A DNA stretch of 64,000 nt from Citrus sinensis (Eukaryota > Streptophyta > Magnoliopsida > Sapindales > Rutaceae), in the NCBI RefSeq assembly GCF_022201045.2, contig NC_068557.1, positions 26,823,501-26,887,500 on the forward strand, read 5' to 3'. The notes under the pieces are model-generated. The model was not told where the DNA came from. It worked only from the letters and a program-made list of their open reading frames with translations, and made no database searches. Numbering within the stretch: the first letter of the stretch is position 1; the number at the start of each line of letters is the position of its first letter. The position numbers and the translations under genes are program-made. Positions 25,578 through 36,042 of this stretch are shown here, in pieces.

Positions 25578-28257
25578 TTAAGTTCCACAATTTCCACCAG
25601 GACCTCCGTAGAAAAAGCCAAAATCCATATAAGGAGCAAACCGATAGCACATAGGGGTGTCACTGTAAGCTTCCAAATCCTTTTCATAAGCAAAACGCAA
25701 GTTGTGGGACTCATCCATGTAAGCATGATTTGCTACAAAAGCCGCATATCTCCAACCTTCCTCCGCAAAACGACCACTTCCCATTACAGGGCTTGGACTT
25801 GATTCACTGTAAACTGCTCCTCCCCATGGCATTTCCCTATTTGAGCTCTGCAAACCCGTGAATTGGTGCTTTGGCCAATACCCCATAAGCTTCTCAAAAT
25901 TGTACTGGAGCCACCAATCCCCAGTATTTGAATCCTGTCAATTAAATTTTTCATACGAAATTTGTTTCTGCTAGTGAATTCCGTTTTATGGCAAATTATA
26001 TATCCTTTTCTGTAAAATGAAATTAATGATTCAAATGATCAAGTTAGCATGCATGCCTGTAGCAGTGAAAAGCCGTAAGTATATTGTGATCCTCCAACAA
26101 CAGAAACTACACCTGAGGATAAAGTTAACGGGGATTTCTCTGTGGACTTGCACGAAACCGGGGCACATTGTATTCATACAACCTTTTATTTCCACCGCTC
26201 TGTGCATGCATGCATGCATGCATGTATTTGATGAAACACGTGTACCACACGTACAACTTAATTATTTACATAAATGTTTTTTTTTTTTAAAAAAACTTTA
26301 ATAATTAGCAAAAGGGAAAGATCACTTACAGTCCATTTAGCATATGCATGAGTTTGAGTGTCCCCAACCCCAAGTAACGATGGTTGTACCTATACTTAAT
26401 TGACATATGTAAATAAAACTAAGAGAATTAAAAACAAAACAAATTAAGATTGATGAAATTAATAGTGCCAATTGGTTAATTAATCGTTTAATTACACAAG
26501 AAATATAATTATTTAATGTATCACTTACCATCCATCCTGTTTTAATGGAATCAGTTTGATTAATGGCTTCTGTCACACTTTGAATGTGCACACCTCCTGC
26601 ACTAAATTGCTGGTTTGAAACAGATGGATTGTGCACACTAAGATCAGCCTGGACCCCCATAAGCTTTGCACTTGGACTACTTCGCATTACTTTTATCGCA
26701 TACTTGAAATTTATGGCATGACATACGTATAAGAATAAAATGATTAAATCAACAATTAACAAGTCGAAAAATATACACACATGCGATAGAAGAAATTAAT
26801 ACATGACGTAATTAACTAATTGACTTACGTGAAACCCGGGAGGCTTCGGTCGATTTTGATCAAAATTTGACATGCTTAGATTTTGATCCATAAATTTTTT
26901 AGCTTTAATTAAATCTTCTTTGGAAGTCCTCTTGATTGGAACAGTATCAAATGGGCAATTTACCCTTTTGATGATCCCGCTTTCAAATGGCTTGTTTGAA
27001 ATTGATGATGGTGCTCGAGTACTACTACAACTTACGATTGGCTTCAAAGTAATAAAACTAGGCTTCATCTGTATTCACTCGTAATTGATATAAATATATA
27101 AAAGGAGAAGAAAGACACAATAATGTAATTTACATTAATTATAGTAGACGGAGTTACCCGAATTTTGTGATTCTTGAGCAAGGGATGATCGAAAGCTAGT
27201 TGTTTATGTATGTCCAGGCAATCATAGACATAACCCTCTTCGGTCTAATAATAAATAAATTAATCAAATTGATTATCCATTTACATATATAATAATATGA
27301 ATAATCGAAAACTGTAATATATGATGACATTTTATAAAATGATATAATATAGGGAAAATATCCACCGTCCACCCGTTTTTTCTAACTTTTTAAAAAATAC
27401 ACAATTCATTTTTTATTTTTTTTTTGCTGGAATCCACCTAAAATTACAATTTGTTTTACTTTTCTACTTCCGTTTGGAATCCGTTAAGAAAACTAACGGA
27501 AATTTAAAAAAAAAATGATCATTTTACCCCCAAAACGAAAATTACAATTTCACCCTAAAAATGCCAAAAATAATCAGATTTAATGATGAATATCATTATT
27601 GGTACGTTAATGAAGTATAAACAAATCTTAACTACTAGAGATTATAACTCAATGAATAATAAAACTCTACTTATCTTAAATTCAATTAATGGTTTGCGAG
27701 ATTGAGCTATTTTTAATACTATTGTTATAATTTAGCATTCTAATTACAGACATATTTAAAAAAAAATCATGCATTTGATGGTTGTGGAATTAATTTCTTT
27801 ATTGACCGATGAGGAAAATAATTAGATTTAATCTTATTATTTTTGGTAATTTTTAGGGTGAAATTGTAATTTTCATTTTGGGGGGTAAAATGATCATTTT
27901 AAAAAAAATTTCCGTTAGTTTTCTTAATGGATTCCAAACGGAAGTGGAAAAGTGAAATAAAATATAACTTTAAGTGGATTCCAGCAAAAAAAAAAAGAAT
28001 TTTATATTTTTTAAAAAGTTAGAAAAAATGGATAGACGGTGGATATTTTTCTATAATAAAACATATACCTTGATGCTTCTAACAAAGGGCTTGTTCAATG
28101 TCTTTAGTTGCTGCTCCGCTTCAAGAAGTTCGAAATCCGGTAGTCGCGGTTCCGAATCCAATCCGTTGATTGATAAAGAAAAAGATAAAATTATCAAAAC
28201 CATTGTTACGATCAAACTCTCAGGAAAACCCATGGAAGAAATATATAATAATGCCAT
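25578..28257 (-). CDS. neprosin-domain (DUF239) secreted protein, exon 6 apparently frameshifted
   Basis: Minus-strand exons: 28257-28069, 27244-27158, 27068-26829, 26702-26529, 26389-26330, 26199-26057, 25934-25578. The first exon has a signal peptide (LIVTMVLIILSFSLS), then the neprosin-activation region (LEAEQQLKTLNKP, GYVYDCLDIHKQLAFDHP) and the neprosin domain (YAIKVM, GVQADLSVHNP, GWMVQPSLLG, DTQTHAYAKWT, GCMNTMCPGFVQV, DWWLQY, GYWPKHQFT, MGSGRF), ending at GNCGT. Neprosins are secreted glutamic proline-directed peptidases. Exon 6 (143 nt) cannot be read through in one frame: conserved blocks lie in three frames, with apparent one-base gains in an A4 run (near 26186) and a C4 run (near 26118). 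Exon 6 also ends at a GC rather than GT donor (CAG/GCATGC). Either this is a young pseudogene or the sequence has errors. An alternative start is the second Met (residue 9). Confidence 0.8.
27351..28052. mobile_element. 702-bp MITE with about 230-bp terminal inverted repeats
   Basis: The left end AGGGAAAATATCCACCGTCC and the right end read on the other strand (AGAAAAATATCCACCGTC) begin arms that stay similar for about 230 bases each (GCTGGAATCCAC, TCCGTTTGGAATCC, AAACTAACGG, TGATCATTTTACCCC and ATTTCACCCTAAAAA are in both). The loop (about 27590-27830) is unrelated AT-rich sequence. It lies in intron 1 of the neprosin gene and ends about 10 bp from that intron's 5' splice site. No clear target duplication, so the superfamily is unassigned. 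Confidence 0.8.
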
Positions 28258-28574
28258 GAATTTATTTTATCAGCTGGGTTGTACTCTTATAATCTCTCAA
28301 TTTCTTCTTGATATTATGTGTATTTGGTGTGCTTAATTGCTAGTGAATACAAACAAAGAGAAATTAAGATTTGCAAATTAATTCATTGCAACAAATTATT
28401 TATAGTAAATAATTGGTTGTGAATATTAAATGCTAAGTTAACAAACAACACATTTATGAGGTGAAATCAATATAATTAAGATGGAAACTAATTATATTTT
28501 GAATGCAACAAACTTTTTTGTATATAAACTATGTGGGTGATTCTATAATGCTGTAATTGAAATCATGGCATCGA

Positions 28575-29420
28575 TATTGTAATTAAGCATAAATTGTGTA
28601 AATAAAAAGTAAGACATGTAAATTTAACATAAAATTTATAAATCAACATTAAGTGTAAGGCGAAAAGATAAATTATGTAAATATAACATAAGACTTGTAA
28701 ATGGAAGGTAAAACAAATAAGTTATATAGGAATGGTACATTGATGTATTAATGGTAAACATGACAAAAACTTATAAATTTAACATAAAACTTGTAAATCA
28801 ATATTAAGTGTAAAATAAAACATAAATGATGTAAATATAATATAAGACTTGTAAATGAAAGGTAAAATAAATAAATTAACATAGGAGTAATAAATTAATA
28901 TATTATTGATAAATAAAGCAAAAACTCATGAATATAACATAAAACTTATAAATTAACATTAAGTGTAAAATAAAACATAAACTAAGTAAATAAAATAAAA
29001 TAAAACATAAACTAAGTAAATAAAACATAACACCTATAAATAGAATGTAAAATAAGTAAATTAACATAGGAATAGTAAAATGATGCATTATTAGTAAACA
29101 AAACATAAACTTCTAGATGTAACATAAAACTTGTAAATCAATATTAAGTATAAAATAAAACATAAATTAAGTAAATAAAACATAAGACCTCTAAATAAAA
29201 GGTAAAACAAGTAAATTAACATAGGAGTAGCAAAATGATGTATTATTGGTAAAGAAAACATAAAAAATTATGGATGTAACAGAAAGCTTGTAAATCAACA
29301 TTAAGTATAAACTAACATATAAATTATATAAATGAAATAGAATACTTGTAAATGAAATGCAAAACAAGTTAATATTATAAAAGTTATTAAAAAAATAAAA
29401 ACTTACAAATATGAAATAAA
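28575..29420. repeat. tandem array of about five 155-bp AT-rich units
   Basis: The landmark AATCAACATTAAG or close variants occurs near 28641, 28797, 28951, 29137 and 29293, spacings of 156, 154, 186 and 156. The longer third interval contains an extra internal duplication (AAACATAAACTAAGTAAAT). Units share TAACATAAAACTTGTAAATC, GACTTGTAAATG and TTAACATAGGAGTA. Lys/Tyr-rich open frames here are artefacts. Confidence 0.85.
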
Positions 29421-30029
29421 AACTCATTATAATAATGATTACCTTATATATTTATTGTTTTTATTTCTAAATTGAATAATAATAATTATGGGTTTATGTA
29501 ATATATGTGATAATATATGTGAAATTTTATTAAGGATAAAATTTATTCTCAAAATCAAAATTTGAATTTTTTTTGTATATTTTTTAAAATTGTTTGTAAG
29601 ATAATTGATTTTTCATCCTTCTAATCCTCCTCGACAGTAATCCCAAATGATATTTTAGTGTAAATAAGAAGCAAAGTTTGAAACTACATTAAATATATAT
29701 AAAACTATATATTAGATCCAATTTTATTGATATTTCATATATGTCTAGTAATATAAGAATGTATTTTTTATTTTGTTTTGGCTTGATCCACAAGAAAATT
29801 AATTTTGCTCAATTATCATGTATAGTAAACAAACACTATGGTATAAAATTAAAAAAATAATTATAAATGTCCTAACATGAAATAGAATTTATGGTTAAAC
29901 CAATTTAATAAAACTTGTTTCAATTCAATTGATGAAAAAAAAATTTCTTTGCTCAATTAAATAAAATAAATAAACTATTTTTTATATTAAAGTTTAATAC
30001 TAATTTACAATTTTTATATTATTTTGACA
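29421..30029. other. AT-rich spacer between inverted repeat arms
   Basis: No gene or RNA seen; very AT-rich, lies between the 155-bp array and its inverted partial copy. Confidence 0.5.
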
Positions 30030-30140
30030 AGTGTTTGTTTTGCTTATAATATTAATGCACTAATTTACCACTCCTATATTAATTTACTTATTTTACTTTT
30101 TGTTTATTAGTATTATGTATAATTTACAAAATTTATATTT
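30030..30140. repeat. inverted, partial copy of the 155-bp array unit
   Basis: Read on the minus strand, this stretch gives AAAATAAGTAAATTAATATAGG, GTGCATTAATATTATAAGC and related strings that match the unit at 29045-29105. Its inverted orientation relative to the array, about 600 bp away, suggests both belong to one element with repeat-bearing ends. Confidence 0.55.
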
Positions 30141-30459
30141 ATCAAGGCATTAATGTCGTAATTTTATTCATGACGTAATGAAAATTTTCGTTAAAATATT
30201 AATGGAAACAAATCATATGTCAAGTGAAACTATATGCAAATTGTATTAATTGTTGTACAAATCATGGTAATACATTCCTTATATTGGCAATACATTCCTT
30301 ATATATGTATTTGTTGATACAAAAATTGGAAAAGGGTGGGCCTATTTACATTCTAAATATTACTTTAAAAACTCTATTACTTTGCACATTTATACTCTAA
30401 TTATAAAAAAATTAAGTTTGACTTTAGACGCTCTTTAAAATTTCAAAATATCCTTACTT

Positions 30460-31056
30460 GCTGCAAGAAAAGAATCTTTTTCAGTGGTCTGGTGACATCC
30501 ACTAAAATTCTTGTTCGAACAATAGGCCCCACACATTCCCCTTCGTCGGTGTCCACATCTTCCACTTTTCCTATTAAAGACCCCAGTTTTTGAACTGCAT
30601 ATTTGTCCATGCACATAAGGGGCACATTATGAAACTGTATCCAAAATGAAGTGTGTGAGAATGATTGCTTTTTTATGTCCCCAACTCCCGTTGGCTCTGT
30701 AAAAACTATTAGGGCATTATCAAAGTGCCAAGGGCCACCTGCAACACTCTTTTTTTATCCTCTTCTGAGCCAAATTTAAACATGAAGAAGTTCTCCCCCA
30801 TGCTCTCGATCTTCACTTCTCTAAGCGTTTTCCACACTTGTCTCATAGCGATTCTCAGGCCTTCGATGTGTATCCCTCGATTAAGAAGGATTTTTCCTAT
30901 TAAATAGTGAGCTGCAAGCATGTTCCCTTTCTCTTTTATCATTCCCTCATAAATAACATTGTCCTCTTCTTCCTCTTCCAAAGTGATGGAGCTGCACTTC
31001 TTAATTAATTCGTCCGTATCCATTTGATCCCCACCGCTTATTTGTACTACCACTAT
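30460..31056 (-). pseudogene. LINE ORF1 relic (DUF4283-type), truncated and frameshifted
   Basis: The minus strand encodes, from an ATG at 31023, an acidic N-terminus (SSITLEEEEEDN), then KILLNRGIHIEGLRIAMRQVWK and FMFKFGSEEDKKRVLQ. After a frame change near 30735 it continues PWHFDNALIVF, FWIQFHNVPLMCM, LGSLIGKVEDVD and RILVDVTRPLKK. This is the DUF4283 region that starts ORF1 of plant L1-type LINEs. The CX2CX4HX4C zinc knuckle that should follow is missing, so only the 5' part is here. It is a dead fragment. Confidence 0.7.
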
Positions 31057-31537
31057 TTTGATAAAAGTTGCACCTTAGTTGTTGCTCCCTCTTTAATGCC
31101 CTTTCTAAACCCTTACCTTGCAAATAAGCATCCAGCACACTTCTCCGCTCTTACTGCTTTCTTTCTTAGAACTCAATTCCTGATTAACCCGACCCACCCA
31201 ACTTGTGGGTGACCCTATAAGGATTATGACAATCTTATTCTGCTACCATTCTAAGATTTTCTCAGAGAGAGAGAGAGAGAACCTTATAAGGAGACAGAGA
31301 TATAATAATTGTATCCGGTCCAAAATATCCTTACTTAAATTATATAAATTACTTAACTTTATTTACTTAAAACACTAATAACACTCATTGTTTATCTAAT
31401 TAAGATGCTGGAAATAAAAGTTTTAGGGTTTAAGGTTTGCATTATATCCAAATTCCCATATTTCAGCGTAAACTAAAACGGAAGCCGTTGGAGTTTCTTA
31501 ACATCATCGTTTTCACTTCAAACTGAACGCCATTTTG
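31057..31537. other. short spacer and PPR gene promoter
   Basis: Contains a (GA)n run at about 31264-31280 and the leader of the PPR gene. Nothing else seen. Confidence 0.5.
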
Positions 31538-33661
31538 ATGGTCTCTTTTCATGTTCTGAGATCTCATGGCCTTCGAGGGAAACCATCTCGCACTCCAAGC
31601 CTCACCCTATTCGTTATCAGATCATTATGTTATCAAACACACCATCATAATTTTCTCGCCAATTCAAAACAGCCCGCCTTTTCATCGACATCGTCGTCAC
31701 CATCGCCGCCTCAATCTTTGGTCAAAACAGTCTGCTCAATGGTCCTCGAATCCTATTACCAACAATTCCATTTAAGATCCTCACCTCCGAGGCTCAATCT
31801 TCAAATCGACATTGATTCTTTGACCCATGAGCAAGCTATTACAGTGGTCGCTTCGCTTGCCAATGAAGCCGGCTCGATGGTGGCGCTAAGTTTCTTCTAT
31901 TGGGCAATTGGGTTTGCTAAGTTTCGTCATTTTATGAGGCTTTACATAGTCTGTGCTACGTCTTTGATTAGTAATGGGAATTTTGAGAGAGCCCACGAAG
32001 TTATGCAGTGTATGGTGAGTAGTTTTGCTGAAATCGGGAGGTTGAAGGAGGGCTTTAGTATGGTTATTGAGATGACGAATAACGGGTTGCCGTTGATTAC
32101 TAGTACGCTGAATCGTGTTGTGGGGATTGCTTGTGAACTGGGTTTGGTTGAATATGCAGAGGAAGTGTTTGATGAAATGTGTGCGAGAGGTGTTTGTGCT
32201 GATGCTTCCAGTTATAAGTTGATGGTTGTTGCGTATTGTAGAATGGGTAGAGTAACGGAGGCTGATAGATGGTTGAGTGCAATGCTTGATAGAGGGGCTA
32301 TTCTCGATAATGCTACGTTAACATTGTTGATTACTGCTTTTTGTGATAAAGGTTTTGTGAGTAGGGCGTTTTGGTATTTTGATAAAATGATTGTGAAGGG
32401 TCTGAAGCCGAATTTGATCAATTTTACTTCTTTGATTAATGGGTTGTGTAAGAGGGGCAGTATTAAGCAAGCGTTTGAACTGTTGGAGGAAATGGTTAGA
32501 AAAGGCTGGAAACCTAATGTGTATACTCATACAGTGTTGATTGACGGACTTTGCAAGAAGGGTTGGACTGAAAAGGCATTTAGGCTGTTTCTAAAGCTTG
32601 TTCGGAGTGATAATTACAAGCCAAATGTGCATACATATACTGCTATGATTAGCGGATACTGCAAAGAGGAGAAAATGAATCGAGCAGAGATGTTGTTGGA
32701 GAGAATGAAAGAACAAGGACTACTCCCAAACACAAATACATATACTAGTCTCATTTATGGTCATTGCAAAGTGGGGAATTTTGAAAGAGCATATGATTTG
32801 ATGGATTTAATGGGCAAGGAAGGTTGTACTCCTAATATCTATGCTTATAATGCAATTATTGATGGCCTTTGTAAAAAAGGAAGGGTTCAAGAGGCTTATG
32901 AACTTCTTAAGAAGGCATTTCAACGTGAACTGCAAGCCGATAAAATTACATATACTATTCTTTTATCTGAGCATCTGAAGCAAGCTGAAACTAAACAAGC
33001 CCTGGGTCTTTTTTGTAGGATGGTCAAAGCCGGCCTAAATCCTGATATACATGCATATACTACGTTGATTGCTGCATTCTGTAGGCAAAAGAAAATGAAA
33101 GAAAGTGAGAAGTTTTTTCAGGAAGCCATTACAGCTGGCTTGTTTCCAACCAAGGAAACTTACACATCCATGATTTGCGGGTATCTTAGGGATGGAAATA
33201 TCAGTTCGGCAGTAAAATATTTCCAGAGAATGAACCAAATTGGCTGTGCACCTGATAATATTACTTATGGAGCTCTTATTAGTGGGCTTTGCAAACAGTC
33301 CAAGTTGGATGAAGCTTGTCAGTTTTATGAATCTATGATTGGCAAGGGGATTTCCCCCTGTGAAGTTACTCGGGTGACATTAGCCTATGAGTACTGCAAA
33401 CAAGGCGATTCTGCAACAGCGATGATTATTTTGGAAAGCCTAGACAAAAAGCTCTGGATTCGCACAGTTAATACCTTAATCAGGAAGCTTTGTAGTGAGA
33501 AAAGAGTAGGGATGGCAGCATTGTTCTTTCATAAATTGTTAGGTAAAGACCAAAATGTGGATCGTGTGTCTCTGGCAGCACTCAAAAATGCATGCTATGA
33601 GAGTAACAAGTATGCTCTTTTCTCCGACTTGTCTCAAAGGATCGCAGAAGGAATTGGTTAG
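31538..33661 (+). CDS. P-class pentatricopeptide repeat protein (At4g19890-like)
   Basis: Intronless 707-aa protein; the start is the ATG at 31538. The N-terminus ([18 protein letters not shown]...) is rich in Ser/Arg/His/Leu with few acids, as in mitochondrial presequences. About 14 PPR motifs follow from residue 130 to 690, with classic signatures such as [34 protein letters not shown] and [13 protein letters not shown]. No PLS, E or DYW domain, so it belongs to the P class, whose members stabilise, splice or help translate organellar RNA. The RNA target could be predicted from residues 5 and 35 of each motif. Next to a glutathione transferase-like gene, as At4g19890 is next to At4g19880 in Arabidopsis (memory). 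Confidence 0.95.
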   Translation: MVSFHVLRSHGLRGKPSRTPSLTLFVIRSLCYQTHHHNFLANSKQPAFSSTSSSPSPPQSLVKTVCSMVLESYYQQFHLRSSPPRLNLQIDIDSLTHEQAITVVASLANEAGSMVALSFFYWAIGFAKFRHFMRLYIVCATSLISNGNFERAHEVMQCMVSSFAEIGRLKEGFSMVIEMTNNGLPLITSTLNRVVGIACELGLVEYAEEVFDEMCARGVCADASSYKLMVVAYCRMGRVTEADRWLSAMLDRGAILDNATLTLLITAFCDKGFVSRAFWYFDKMIVKGLKPNLINFTSLINGLCKRGSIKQAFELLEEMVRKGWKPNVYTHTVLIDGLCKKGWTEKAFRLFLKLVRSDNYKPNVHTYTAMISGYCKEEKMNRAEMLLERMKEQGLLPNTNTYTSLIYGHCKVGNFERAYDLMDLMGKEGCTPNIYAYNAIIDGLCKKGRVQEAYELLKKAFQRELQADKITYTILLSEHLKQAETKQALGLFCRMVKAGLNPDIHAYTTLIAAFCRQKKMKESEKFFQEAITAGLFPTKETYTSMICGYLRDGNISSAVKYFQRMNQIGCAPDNITYGALISGLCKQSKLDEACQFYESMIGKGISPCEVTRVTLAYEYCKQGDSATAMIILESLDKKLWIRTVNTLIRKLCSEKRVGMAALFFHKLLGKDQNVDRVSLAALKNACYESNKYALFSDLSQRIAEGIG

Positions 33662-35700
33662 CGGACCAATTCAACAGAAAATGGGTCTTTCATAGCATGT
33701 TATTGAATGGATCTTACATTAATCACCTTTGTAGATCATGTCTAATATGCTAGTGTTTGGACCTTTATACATCAACTACAGTGATTAGTTATGAATTGAT
33801 TTGAGATGGAAGTAAGATCACGGTCCATGCTGCATTTGAAAGAGAATATAGAGTTGACACCAGTAGCAGGAAAAGAAGGTTGTAAATGTTTGCCCTGAAA
33901 CAGAAAATATTGAACTCACCCCATGAAATGTAGTTATTATATACCATCAAAGAAATTGGTGATGTCCTGATGGCATTTTGTAGCCATTGCTCATAGTCAT
34001 TCACATTTAAATAAAGTGGGTGAAATAAATGCAGCTATGATAAGTTTCGGCACAAGATTTGTGCAGGAAAATTTCATCAATTCATCAAGATGGATTGGGC
34101 AAGAATGTGTGTTGCTGTTGATTTCGAGATTCATCTTTTATGTGCCTTAATATATGCTGGTGGCTGAAATGTACATCTTGGTTATTCTATTTCTCTTGAT
34201 AAGCGGCCTTTATGTTTAAGAGGATGATCAACTGACATCAAGGTTGAAATGGCTCTTTATAGCAGTAAGTGAAGCCTGTAAGAAATCTGCAGATTCATTC
34301 ACATACAAGTTAAATTTGTTCTCGATGACCTTTAACTCTAAGTTGACGGCCAAGCTGGAGGTTTGAGATCACTTTGTCCAGTTCAACATGCTGCAGGGTG
34401 AGGGTGTTAGCATCAGTTCTTGCCCTATTCGCAATTCATCTCCATCCCCTTCGGCGTCTGAGATCATAATTTCAGTACAAACATGCATCCCTTTCTGACA
34501 ATAAGAAGCAGATTCCTTTGCCGCAATCATCGCAGTCGTCCTTGGAATCATCTTCAATCTGAAGATTGTGGTGCAGAAAGGCCTGCCATCAAATAGATAA
34601 ATTGTACCCAATACATCTGCATTTCAGCGTGGATGTTTGCTCGATATCCAATGAAACATCGAGGTTGAAGTGGGTGAAACTGGTGCTGCACTTTATCCTT
34701 TTGGGTTACCAGAAATCAATATGCTGGAGTAAATCGTCAGGCAGCTTGCCTCCATTGTTATGTCTGAAATGTTGAGTATCCTTCTCAGAAATGTGGAGTT
34801 TCTCGAGCAAGGATGGTTATAATATTCAATGCTACTTCTATACTACTAATGATTACTTTATCCCTATTTGTTTGACTTTTATCTCTGTAAATCTGAAATT
34901 TGTGCGCTGCTGGAGTGCCACATTGCCGGCTAATCTCCTTCTTCTTGATTGAAAAATTTCTGGGCAATTTCAAATTTTTAGTCACTTTCGTTTCTGATTG
35001 ACAGAGATCGTAGGATAATTAAATGCCCTCATGCTACGATAAAATAGATGAATCGAATATGCATTGTATCTGACATATGAATAGTCGAATAGGCATTTAA
35101 TAAACAACGAAGGCGACCAAGAAAATGACGTAAATTATATTGTCGACTCATCAACGCTACTTTTTTAGTTTCAGATGTACATACAATCAATTAGAAATTC
35201 TTTAATCCTATTTTTAGCAAAATGACCGTAATTTAGTTTAGGTTCTGTACGTTATATACACTCAATTCGACAAGTAATCAAATATCAATTATGTTACTTT
35301 AGGCCGATGAGTACACATTTTATTCAATGTGAGTACGAGTATGGTAGAAAAAAGCTCGGCTGTTCAACATTCAATAAAGAAATTTATAAATCCTTAGGGA
35401 CCTGTCTATGGTACAGATTCTGTCACAAACATCTCCCGTCATCCCACCATCGGATTGTCTATTGTTTAGTTTCTCACTCCACATCCAACCACATCCAACG
35501 GCTGATGCTGCAGTCTGTAGCTTACAGATTCTGTAAGCTAGTCAAGTCCAATCCTTAGAATCCTATGTCGTGTACTTTCTTTACCTCATCAAAAGTCAAA
35601 TCCTCTGTCTTATGCCACGTAATCTTTTTTAGCAGTTGGCACTGACGCTTCCTCGTCAAATTGAACTTTGCTTCTTCAACAAAATAAGCCACCCACCAAG
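33662..35700. other. intergenic DNA between PPR and GHR genes
   Basis: 3' region of the PPR gene, then about 1.7 kb without a recognisable gene. Open frames near 34369-34775 have no family resemblance I can identify. Confidence 0.5.
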
Positions 35701-36042
35701 CCACTAGCCAGAAGGAGAAGCTTTAAGTCCAGCGAAGATGATAAAGTGATGATATTTTTGTTTAGCAAAACCTTCTTTGCTAAGACCTCCTTCATTCTCT
35801 CTCTATTCCCTTTCAAGGTAATTCAATTATTCTAATTATTTGTTTGGTAATTTGAATCAATTGGTGTCCTGTTATTAGTTGGGCGGTTCATTTTTGTTTT
35901 CCTTATCATCTTTTCAACAAATAAAAATTAGCATGTTGAAAATGAAGATTCTGCTGTTTGTTACCTGATTCTCTGTTCTGTGATGAGTGAAAGTCATAAC
36001 ACTAATTACTTGAAGTTCTGTCACCATTAGCACTCTCGACAA
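35701..36042 (+). promoter_or_regulatory. GHR leader with uORF, in-frame upstream ATG and leader intron
   Basis: A four-codon uORF (ATG ATA AAG TGA, 35738-35749) overlaps by one base a second ATG (35749). From there the frame runs open to a GT donor at 35818. The acceptor ATTAG ends at 36030, and joining keeps this frame open into the main ATG at 36043. Use of the 35749 ATG would add 27 residues rich in Phe, Leu, Lys and Ser, a possible organelle or ER targeting sequence. Which start is used cannot be told from sequence. Confidence 0.55.

Noticed and set aside
26201-26225. GCATGCATGC run as a regulatory RY element cluster
   Set aside because: It lies in an intron next to the exon 6 acceptor and is more simply a 4-base microsatellite.
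27341-28062. Target-site duplication for the long-TIR element in the neprosin intron
   Set aside because: The flanks are ATATAATAT and ATAATAAAA, too AT-rich and not identical, so no superfamily is claimed.
28575-29420. CRISPR-like regular repeat
   Set aside because: Units are adjoining and diverged with no unique spacers, and the sequence is a plant nuclear genome.
28903-29427. Lys/Tyr/Phe-rich open frames
   Set aside because: They follow the period of the AT-rich 155-bp tandem array and change with each unit; not coding.
34369-34775. Opposed open frames of 69-80 codons between the PPR and GHR genes
   Set aside because: No recognisable domain, no splice-supported extension and no homology pattern; treated as chance frames.
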